Source of the DNA: JANYCO01 sp964437245
Lineage (GTDB): Bacteria; Bacteroidota; Bacteroidia; Cytophagales; Cytophagaceae
Direction of reading: 5' to 3'
Length of the DNA: 13,525 bases
Assembly (NCBI GenBank): GCA_964437245.1
Contig: CAYTGJ010000127.1
Span: 1 to 13,525, forward strand
In this document: positions 7,595-13,525 of the stretch, one piece after another
Layout of the letters: each line of letters starts with the position of its first letter
Numbering within the stretch: the first letter of the stretch is position 1
Program-made: the position numbers and the translations under genes
Notes under the pieces: model-generated
Seen by the model: the letters and a program-made list of their open reading frames with translations, nothing else
The model's database searches: none
What the model was told of the DNA's origin: nothing

Positions 7595-8326
7595 TTATTG
7601 TTTTTGGATGGTAGAGCCACCGGATGTATTGGAGCTGACCGATGGATTGCCGGAATAATGAAGCCTCGATGCTCCGCTCAGGTTCGCAACCAGGGTAGAA
7701 AGTACTTTGATCTCTCCCGTAGAAGCTCCTGAAAAATCTATGATGGCCTTTTCAGTGGTCAATCCTCCGGTCTTGTATGAAGAAGCGCCGCTGGCAGACA
7801 AGTTAGCATTGGTCGTACCACCCGCTACCGTAAGCGTAGAAGCACCGCTCAGATCTCCCTGAAGAGAAGATAACTCTACCGAACACACTACTGAGGAAGC
7901 ACCGCTCAGCCTTGTTTTAAGATTCGTTCCATGAATCGTATTCACTGCTTCAAATCTGGATGCACCGCTCAGCTCTATATCTGTCAGGGAAGGAGCCGTA
8001 ATATGCACTTCCGTTTTGGTCACTTTTTTAAAACTTTTACCTTCTCTTACTCCGATTCTCAGTTTATTTCCGTGTACTTCCGTTTTTATGTAGGAAATAA
8101 GATTATCATCCGCTACTACTTCAAGTCTGTATTCCGGGCCTTCTGTATATACTACTTCAAGGGCCGAACTCACGTCTACCCCTGAAAATCCGGAGACGTG
8201 TCTTACTTCCGAAGAAACATTTCCACTGCCTTTGATCGTTCTGAAGTTACAGGAAGCGGCAAAGATGATCACCAGTATAGTTACAACGAACGCAGTTATT
8301 TTACCTGTTTTAGCGATTATTTTCAT
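7595..8326 (-). CDS. Head-GIN domain (DUF2807) lipoprotein-like protein
   Basis: A 243-residue exported protein. Residues 1-25 are a hydrophobic export signal ending FAASC, so Cys26 is a possible lipidation site; the -3 residue is Ala where Leu is usual, so the lipobox is not perfect. The mature part opens with GSGNVSSEVRHVSGFSGVDV and SSALEVVYTEG, the characteristic start of DUF2807, a family of beta-helical proteins of unknown role often called putative autotransporter adhesins. From residue 120 the motif SGAS recurs (120, 141, 160, 179, 199, 217, and SGGS at 235), spaced 18-21 residues, as in a right-handed beta-helix with one turn per repeat. It is 204 bp upstream of the TonB receptor and 122 bp downstream of the STN-repeat gene. 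Function is unknown; an envelope or surface position is inferred. Confidence 0.88.
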   Translation of the reverse strand: MKIIAKTGKITAFVVTILVIIFAASCNFRTIKGSGNVSSEVRHVSGFSGVDVSSALEVVYTEGPEYRLEVVADDNLISYIKTEVHGNKLRIGVREGKSFKKVTKTEVHITAPSLTDIELSGASRFEAVNTIHGTNLKTRLSGASSVVCSVELSSLQGDLSGASTLTVAGGTTNANLSASGASSYKTGGLTTEKAIIDFSGASTGEIKVLSTLVANLSGASRLHYSGNPSVSSNTSGGSTIQKQ

Positions 8327-8363
8327 AATGATTTTATTTAATGTTTTGACAATATTTTAGCGT

Positions 8364-8379
8364 TAAACCTTCCGGTTTA
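8364..8379 (-). promoter_or_regulatory. Small hairpin in the DUF2807 gene leader
   Basis: taaacc / ggttta is a perfect 6-bp inverted repeat around a 4-nt loop. On the - strand RNA the loop is GGAA, a GNRA-type tetraloop, 37 nt upstream of the start codon at 8326. On the + strand the stem is followed by tttttat, terminator-like, but no + strand gene needs ending here. It is the only structure I see in the 122-bp spacer. Confidence 0.3.
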
Positions 8380-8448
8380 TTTTTATAATAATTTCTTTTT
8401 TGATTTTTTACTCCTGATTTCCCTATCCGTATCATTGGCTGCCGTGAA

Positions 8449-10296
8449 TCAGAACCTTATACCCGCATTGAATCCAAACCACATTTTTACATTTACATCT
8501 TTGGCCCCGCTGAAAGTCTGATCGTATACGGTATAAGGAGCCAGATCAGAACCTGGTTCGGTCATCCCGGGCTGATACTGGGAAGAGATCATTACATTAA
8601 AGGCCGGACCTCCGTATATCGTAAATGTTTTTCCTAACATAAGCCCGAAAGTGGCAGAGAGCCTGTTCAATAAATTCAATTCAGGTTCTACCCAATCCGA
8701 TTCCCAGATATGCATCGTCACATTTTCAAAGTTCACCACTCCACGGCCACCCAGGCTCAATTCGCTTCCCAGACCATATCCACCTCCCCAGCGTACTTGA
8801 TTTCCTTTAAACTGGGCTCCTGCCTGGAAAATATTATAGAAATGCTTCACTCCTATTTTAAACGCTACATTGGCATGCAATGCTTCGGTTCCATGCAGGT
8901 CAAGCCTTCTGTATCCTCCTTTTTTCACAATGCTCAGAAGCCCCAGCGGAATTCCCTGAACCGAGTCGGCGATATTGATGACCCCGATCTGCATTCCATT
9001 TACTTTTCTGGCTTTATTCAGAAATCCGGCCGCCTGAATACCATGAACGTCTCCTCCGGTAATATTGGCAAAACCGGCTACCTGAACACCTTCCAGGCTA
9101 TCGCCTACTACATTGATAAACCCTGCAGATTGTACTCCTTTGATAGACCCTTCTAATATATTCCCAAAACCAGCTGCCTGAATTCCTGTTACAGCACCTT
9201 CCACTACATTCACCACTCCGGCCGCCTGTATCCCTCTGACAGTATCACCGCATATGTTGGCCACACCGGCCATCTGAATACCATTGGTTTTATTTTCCAC
9301 TATATTGACCACACCGGCAAATTGTGCTCCGTTTACATAATCGGCCTCAATATTGGCGATCCCTCCTACTTCAAGCCCTTCCAGGCCTGCGGAATATCCT
9401 CCGAGGATATTACAGGAAAACACATTCACCGTTCTTCCTGCATCGTGTCCGTTCGTGCCGAGAGGACTTACAAACGTTATTTGAAAAGGCCGGTACAGAT
9501 AATCGTTGTCTTTCTCTTCCGTCATCACAGAATCCTCCTGCTGAAGAGAGTCTTCCGGTATAAAGGAGGCTGTATCTTTCTTTTTATTTTCAGGAGCATA
9601 CATCAGTTTGAAATACTCTTCCTTCATTTTCTGTTCGATGTAGTTATATTTCATTTCCAGCTTACTCACGGTGTTGCCCCCTTTTCTTCTCAGGCTATCC
9701 TTAAGCAAGGAAAACTGTACTTTGAGCAACTGACGTTCGATCTTATACTTCCGTTTAAGATCTCTTCTGGAAGGACGATAATCATCGGATTCAATCAGTA
9801 TCGGTACTTCCATTCCAAGTTCATCGGGCATCGTATCGATGATAAAATCAACGCTGTTGCTCACCATCAGTTCTTCCTGATGCGATCCGGGATCGTAGAG
9901 TAAAGGAGGGGCTGCGGCATTGACTACACGATAGCTTTCCTGCTGCACTCTGTATTTTTGGGAAGAAGTAGAGTTTTTACGAATCCCCTTTTTAAATACA
10001 ATCTGCTCTCCGATCACCTGAAAAGCTACATCTGTTTCTTTAAACAAATCATTCAGCGCATCTTTCAGCATTACATTTTTAATACTGATACTTACTTTCT
10101 TTTTTTCCGGCACTACATTGCTGGAATAAGAGAATTTCAGTTTATATCTTTTGTTAAGATCCTTTAAGATCTCTCCTATCTCCATCTCTCTGTACTGCAA
10201 CGACACTTTGGTTTCCAGCACCGGAGATTGTGCATAAAGCGTACCGCAAAGGCAAAGCAATAGCACTATAAGGTTGATATATCTCCTCATGTTCAT
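8449..10296 (-). CDS. STN-domain surface protein with LA_2272-type repeats
   Basis: A 615-residue protein. Residues 1-22 are a signal peptide ending YAQS. Residues about 27-103 form an STN domain (EMEIGEILKDLNKRYKLKFS, KVSISIKNVMLKDALNDLF, FQVIGEQIVFKK), the periplasmic module that contacts FecR in transducing receptors. Residues about 105-270 are a linker with a basic coiled coil (about 176-230). Residues about 307-455 hold nine or ten copies of a 16-residue unit GxQxAGxxNxxxGxxx, which I match to the LA_2272-type surface repeat. The C-terminal 150 residues alternate as in beta strands and end NAGIRF, like an outer-membrane barrel. The gene follows the FecR stop by 25 bp, so co-expression is likely. 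Start is ATG 10296 or the second ATG two codons on; no ribosome site is clear. The family names are from memory; the domain order is seen directly. Confidence 0.85.
   Translation of the reverse strand: MNMRRYINLIVLLLCLCGTLYAQSPVLETKVSLQYREMEIGEILKDLNKRYKLKFSYSSNVVPEKKKVSISIKNVMLKDALNDLFKETDVAFQVIGEQIVFKKGIRKNSTSSQKYRVQQESYRVVNAAAPPLLYDPGSHQEELMVSNSVDFIIDTMPDELGMEVPILIESDDYRPSRRDLKRKYKIERQLLKVQFSLLKDSLRRKGGNTVSKLEMKYNYIEQKMKEEYFKLMYAPENKKKDTASFIPEDSLQQEDSVMTEEKDNDYLYRPFQITFVSPLGTNGHDAGRTVNVFSCNILGGYSAGLEGLEVGGIANIEADYVNGAQFAGVVNIVENKTNGIQMAGVANICGDTVRGIQAAGVVNVVEGAVTGIQAAGFGNILEGSIKGVQSAGFINVVGDSLEGVQVAGFANITGGDVHGIQAAGFLNKARKVNGMQIGVINIADSVQGIPLGLLSIVKKGGYRRLDLHGTEALHANVAFKIGVKHFYNIFQAGAQFKGNQVRWGGGYGLGSELSLGGRGVVNFENVTMHIWESDWVEPELNLLNRLSATFGLMLGKTFTIYGGPAFNVMISSQYQPGMTEPGSDLAPYTVYDQTFSGAKDVNVKMWFGFNAGIRF
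8932..9378 (-). repeat. Array of 48-bp units coding 16-residue repeats
   Basis: Protein-level units in order include GLEVGGIANIEADYVN, GAQFAGVVNIVENKTN, GIQMAGVANICGDTVR, GIQAAGVVNVVEGAVT, GIQAAGFGNILEGSIK, GVQSAGFINVVGDSLE and GVQVAGFANITGGDVH, then shortened units. The Q-AG-N core is strict while the DNA copies differ at many positions, so the array is old and held by selection on the protein, not a recent expansion. Units shrink to 15 and 14 residues at the C-terminal end. Confidence 0.8.
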
Positions 10297-10321
10297 AATT
10301 ATAAGTTACTAAGTTTGACGA

Positions 10322-11347
10322 TTAATTTTTACATCCCTTACCGGATAGTATTATTTTGATCCCGGTTGTTTTATAGGATGAATTGGTTGAAACAGCCAGT
10401 ACTTCCAATACTTCATCCGGCTTTGGTTTATCAAAAGATCCTGTAAACCGGCAGGAGAGCAGAAGAGGGTCGGTCACTTCTATCTCTATTCCAAAATACT
10501 GTTGTAGTGTTTTGGCAACCACCGAAAGTTCGGTGTTTTCAAAAACCAAGCGTTCTTGCTTCCAGGCTATGAAATTAGGGTCGTCAATTTCATTAATGGT
10601 CAATAGGGAAGAATGGTCAAGCTCTCCTCTCAACCCTGGAGTAAGAATGATCTGATTTTTTTCTTTGTTGTCAAGTGCAGCCATCGAAACTTTACCGGTT
10701 ACGACCTGTACTACTTCTTTCGCTTCATTCTTATGAGAACGTACACTGAAAGAGGTGCCCAAAACCGTAGTCACGGAACGGATCCCTATCACTTCGAATT
10801 TTTTTCCTTCAGATTTTCGCACTTCAAAAAATGCTTCTCCTTCCAGATACACTTTTCGCTCCGAAGAGTTAAAATCCGTATAGTAGGTCAGATGACTATT
10901 TTTGTTCAGAAGCACCTTGCTGCTGTCTGGCAGATACAATTCTATTTTTTCTTCCCTGGAAGCATATACGACCGCTTCCGGAGTATTCAGCAATGTGGTT
11001 CTGACAAGTGCTATGATTCCAACAAGTAAAAGAACGGCGGCAGCTCTCTGAGTGGCAATCCTGCTGCTGAACGAAATTATTTTCCCTTTTCCTTTCCCTC
11101 CGGCGTCAAGGGTTCTGGCATTTACTTTTTTCCAGGCCGCCCCGGTATCAAAATCAGGCATTTCATTTTGCACAGCAGCAGTTTTCCAACTCTTTGAAAC
11201 CTTTTCATAAAACACACGGTTTTCTTCCTTCCTGTTGACCCATTCAAGAAGGATGGTTTTTTCTGCTTCTGAAATCTCGCCATTGAGCTCCTTGGCGATC
11301 AGTTCATCGTAGATTTCTCCGTCCGTTTTAGTTAATTTTTCTGCCAT
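10322..11347 (-). CDS. FecR-family anti-sigma factor
   Basis: A 341-residue membrane protein. The N-terminal 90 residues are cytoplasmic and helical (IYDELIAKELNGEISEAEKTILLEW, and a Trp-rich segment), as in the sigma-binding part of Bacteroidota FecR proteins. One membrane span is at about 101-120 (AAAVLLLVGIIALV). The periplasmic FecR domain follows (about 125-220: ELYLPDSSKVLLNKNS, YLEGEAFFEV, VTTVLGTSFSV, VVTGKVSM), then a DUF4974-like tail (about 268-335: LVFENTELSVVAKTLQQYFG, FTGSFDK, LEVLAVS). It should hold the adjacent ECF sigma at the membrane and release it when its periplasmic part is contacted by an STN domain; the neighbouring gene codes one. It lies 102 bp after the sigma gene. 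Confidence 0.95.
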   Translation of the reverse strand: MAEKLTKTDGEIYDELIAKELNGEISEAEKTILLEWVNRKEENRVFYEKVSKSWKTAAVQNEMPDFDTGAAWKKVNARTLDAGGKGKGKIISFSSRIATQRAAAVLLLVGIIALVRTTLLNTPEAVVYASREEKIELYLPDSSKVLLNKNSHLTYYTDFNSSERKVYLEGEAFFEVRKSEGKKFEVIGIRSVTTVLGTSFSVRSHKNEAKEVVQVVTGKVSMAALDNKEKNQIILTPGLRGELDHSSLLTINEIDDPNFIAWKQERLVFENTELSVVAKTLQQYFGIEIEVTDPLLLSCRFTGSFDKPKPDEVLEVLAVSTNSSYKTTGIKIILSGKGCKN

Positions 11348-11449
11348 TCTGATACTAAGACAATAAATACCCGGGTTACCCCTACGGGTTTTTCTATTTT
11401 TTTAAATTATTTTATAACCAACTAATTATCAATATAATATTTTCAATCT
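11348..11449 (-). promoter_or_regulatory. Leader between ECF sigma and fecR
   Basis: The coding-strand spacer is very AT-rich except for a GC island, acccgtaggggtaacccggg (11370-11389), about 22 nt before the fecR ATG. The outer acccg / cgggt parts can pair, and so can the inner ggg / ccc, giving alternative small structures. The island stands out against its surroundings and may be a leader structure or binding site. I do not see a convincing promoter box in the spacer. Confidence 0.35.
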
Positions 11450-11992
11450 TTATCCCTTTGAGAGGTTCTCCCTGAATATTCTTAAGGCCTTGCCCATTTG
11501 GTTTTCTACTGTTTTAACCGAAATTTCAAGGGTCTCTGCAATTTCTTTATAACTAAGTCCCTCGTACCTGCTCAGGACGAAAACTTCCCTGCAGGCTTCC
11601 GGCAACACAGCAAGAATATCACGGATCTTTTCTTCCATTTCTTTTCCCTGTAGCTGAGTCTCCACTTCTGCAGGGACTACTACCTCTGTGTTCAGCTCAT
11701 CCAGCGTAAGCTTAGGATAACGTTTATTTTTCTGAAGATGATTGTAAGAAGCATTGATGACAGCCCGGTATAAATAGGCTTTAAGAGAGAGTTCAATAGT
11801 CAGCGTGTCTCTTTTTTCCCAGAGTTTTACGAAAACGTCCTGTACAGTATCTTCTGTAAGTGCTTTGTCCTGCAAGAGCCGGTAGACTGTTTTACAAAGG
11901 GGGGTATACCATTTTCTGAAAAGCTCTTCGTAAGAACTTTCCGTTAAAACAGTTTTTTTCTCTGAGCTTAATATTTTTCCGAAAAACGACAT
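11450..11992 (-). CDS. ECF-type RNA polymerase sigma factor
   Basis: A 180-residue sigma factor. Region 2 is at about 21-90 (YEELFRKWYTPLCKTVYRLL, EDTVQDVFVKLWEKR, AYLYRAVINASYNHL), and region 4 at about 122-175 (AVLPEACREVFVLSRYEGLS, YKEIAETLEISVKTVENQM helix-turn-helix, ALRIFREN). The length and motifs fit the Bacteroidota-expanded ECF family that pairs with FecR. The gene starts 20 bp after the PAP2-like gene; gaaaggg sits 5 bases before the ATG and is a usable ribosome site. It is probably silent until released from the FecR protein. Expected targets are the genes downstream in this window, but I could not identify a shared promoter motif. Confidence 0.95.
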   Translation of the reverse strand: MSFFGKILSSEKKTVLTESSYEELFRKWYTPLCKTVYRLLQDKALTEDTVQDVFVKLWEKRDTLTIELSLKAYLYRAVINASYNHLQKNKRYPKLTLDELNTEVVVPAEVETQLQGKEMEEKIRDILAVLPEACREVFVLSRYEGLSYKEIAETLEISVKTVENQMGKALRIFRENLSKG

Positions 11993-12012
11993 GTCACCCT
12001 TTCGGGGGCAAA

Positions 12013-12681
12013 TTAAATAAAAATATAACTAATTCCACTAATCGTAAATCCAAGGAGTACTCCTCCTGCTATTTGAGCAGGCGTATGTGCATTTAAATAC
12101 AAACGTGCACTCATAAGACATCCCGCCAGGAAAATCAGGACCACCAGCGGATAAAACAAAGCGGAATTGGGTATTTTATTATTGATAATCCCCAGCAAAC
12201 CGATCATTCCACTTACCCCTGTCGCATGAGCGCTGATCTTCCAGAAATTACTGATCATCGCCATGATCAGAATAGCCGCCGTCACCGCCGTCATGACGAG
12301 TAGAATAATCTCATTCAACTGGGGGGCCTGACGAATAAAATAAACCAGGATAGAATAAAAACTACCGATGACCACAAAAGGGAAAACCCTTTCCCTCGAA
12401 TTTTCCATCAGAAAATGCTGGACGGACCAACCCGTATTGCGGATCATCACATACAAGGTCAGCAACAGAAATGGTAAAAAGAATGTAGCCAGAAATATAA
12501 GACTGATCAGGAACTTCCTTCCTTCAAGAGTATTCAAAGGAGCGATGGCCAATGGAGCGAAATACCCGATCAGGACAAATATATACGTGGGTAATAGTAG
12601 AGGATGAAAGAATGCAGAAATCCCATTTGCGAGAAATCTCGTAAAAAGGATTCGTTTTTTTAACGTTGAATATTTTCCCAC
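12013..12681 (-). CDS. PAP2-like integral membrane protein
   Basis: A 222-residue protein with about six hydrophobic segments and no signal peptide. It resembles the Bacteroidota branch of PAP2 (acid phosphatase / lipid phosphatase) proteins: FFHPLLLPTY near the N-terminus, an R-x-R-x-x-P element (96-101, RERVFP), KISAHATG at 148-155 in the place of the PSGH motif, and ARLYLNAHTPAQ at 192-203 in the place of SR-x5-H-x3-D. The nucleophile-type His199 and Arg193 remain but the last Asp is Gln203, so phosphatase activity is uncertain. The start is GTG at 12681: an in-frame stop lies 21 bases upstream with no ATG between, and the first internal ATG would cut the conserved first segments. It lies 7 bp after the rpoN stop, so the two are likely co-transcribed. 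Confidence 0.78.
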   Translation of the reverse strand: MGKYSTLKKRILFTRFLANGISAFFHPLLLPTYIFVLIGYFAPLAIAPLNTLEGRKFLISLIFLATFFLPFLLLTLYVMIRNTGWSVQHFLMENSRERVFPFVVIGSFYSILVYFIRQAPQLNEIILLVMTAVTAAILIMAMISNFWKISAHATGVSGMIGLLGIINNKIPNSALFYPLVVLIFLAGCLMSARLYLNAHTPAQIAGGVLLGFTISGISYIFI

Positions 12682-12688
12682 TCTGAAA

Positions 12689-13525
12689 TTATAGTTCTTT
12701 TCTTAATCTTGCGACCGGTATATTTAACTGTTCCCTGTATTTGGCCACCGTTCTTCTGGCAATATTGTATCCTTTTTTATTCAGCATTTCCTCCAGTTTC
12801 TCATCCGACAAAGGTTTCTTCTTGTCTTCCCCGTCTATGATTTCTTTCAGAATATGTTTTACCTCCCGGCTGCTTACATCTTCTCCTGAATCGGTAGAGA
12901 TCCCTTCCGAGAAAAAATATTTCAAAGGATAAATCCCGAAATCTGTTTGTACGGACTTGCTGTTGGCGACACGGGATACCGTAGAAATATCCATGTTGAT
13001 CTCAGAAGCAATATCTTTCAGGATCATCGGTCTCAGTTTGCTTTCATCTCCTTCGAGGAAAAAATCATACTGGTACTTAATGATCGCCTCCATGGTGATA
13101 AGTAGCGTATTTTGCCTTTGCTTGATCGCATCGATAAACCACTTGGCTGCATCCAGCTTCTGCTTTACAAAGGCAACCGCTTCTTTCATTTTTTTGTCTT
13201 TCCCGGTAGACTTATCGTACGTATCAAACATTTCTTTATACGAACGGCTTATTTTCAGCTCCGGAGCATTTCTTGAATTCAGCGTCAGCTCCAGTTTCCC
13301 GTTATTATTAAAAAGAAGAAAATCGGGAATGATGTACTGGGATTTTATATCAGTCCCCTCTCCTCCTCCGGGTTTCGGGTTCAGACGGGTGATAATACTC
13401 ACAGCTTCTTTGAGCTCTTCGTCCGAAATATTCAACTTCTTCTGGATCTTATCGTAATGTTTTTTCGTAAACTCCTCAAAACATTCATTGGCGATCCTGT
13501 CTGCGATCAATACGTCCGAATCTCC
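12689..13525 (-). CDS. rpoN: RNA polymerase sigma-54 factor, C-terminal part
   Basis: The frame is open to the window edge, giving 279 residues; the family is usually near 480-500, so the N-terminal region I (activator-responsive, Gln-rich) and part of the core-binding region lie outside. Visible parts are the core-binding domain (DSDVLIADRI, ITRLNPKPGGGEG), the segment AAKWFIDAIKQRQNTLL, the helix-turn-helix for the -12 element (LKDIASEINMDISTVSRVAN, GIYPLKYFFSEG), and the RpoN box ARRTVAKYREQLNIP near the C-terminus, which reads the -24 element. It ends normally at 12689. Any enhancer-binding activators it needs are not in this window. Confidence 0.97.
   Translation of the reverse strand, partial: GDSDVLIADRIANECFEEFTKKHYDKIQKKLNISDEELKEAVSIITRLNPKPGGGEGTDIKSQYIIPDFLLFNNNGKLELTLNSRNAPELKISRSYKEMFDTYDKSTGKDKKMKEAVAFVKQKLDAAKWFIDAIKQRQNTLLITMEAIIKYQYDFFLEGDESKLRPMILKDIASEINMDISTVSRVANSKSVQTDFGIYPLKYFFSEGISTDSGEDVSSREVKHILKEIIDGEDKKKPLSDEKLEEMLNKKGYNIARRTVAKYREQLNIPVARLRKEL

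Noticed and set aside
8932..9378. CRISPR-like array
   Set aside because: The 48-bp periodicity is coding, the copies are diverged, and there are no identical repeats with unique spacers.
9322..9903. 193-codon + strand frame opposite the STN-repeat gene
   Set aside because: It is a long shadow frame; the - strand frame has a signal peptide, domains and repeats, and this one has none.
11997..12006. ccctttcggg hairpin over the ECF ribosome site
   Set aside because: The stem is only three base pairs, too weak to argue for translational control.

Overview
The window looks like chromosomal DNA from a member of the Bacteroidota. The evidence is a secreted protein with a C-terminal type IX secretion (type A sorting) domain, a TonB-dependent receptor with an N-terminal carboxypeptidase-regulatory-like domain, an ECF sigma / FecR pair with the DUF4974-like FecR tail typical of this phylum, a head-GIN (DUF2807) protein, and few recognisable Shine-Dalgarno sites. 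The order (Cytophagales, Bacteroidales or other) cannot be fixed from the sequence. A run of 10 N at 5864-5873 shows this is a draft scaffold.

Left part (1-4834, + strand): the 3' end of a PASTA-domain gene, a 726-residue type IX secreted protein, a 295-bp spacer with repeat and palindrome signals, and a 707-residue soluble PAS sensor histidine kinase with no response regulator beside it. The convergent spacer at 4835-4995 holds a striking two-tier inverted repeat.

Right part (4996-13525, all - strand; read from right to left): the C-terminal part of rpoN (sigma-54), a PAP2-like membrane protein, an ECF sigma factor, its FecR-type anti-sigma factor, a 615-residue protein joining an STN domain to nine or so 16-residue surface repeats and a barrel-like C-terminus, a DUF2807 lipoprotein-like protein with repeated SGAS turns, and a TonB-dependent receptor cut by the assembly gap. 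Gaps between these genes are 7, 20, 102, 25, 122 and 204 bp, so the first five are probably read together in part, while the last two may have their own leaders.

The most interesting unit is the ECF sigma / FecR / STN-repeat-protein set (8449-11992). In the classical Bacteroidota arrangement the STN domain that talks to FecR is the N-terminus of a TonB-dependent receptor. Here STN is on a different kind of protein, and the TonB receptor further downstream has no STN. A plausible reading, which is inference, is cell-surface signalling in which a repeat-bearing outer-membrane or surface protein, not a transporter, feeds FecR. The two following genes (DUF2807 and TonB receptor) would be possible targets or partners.
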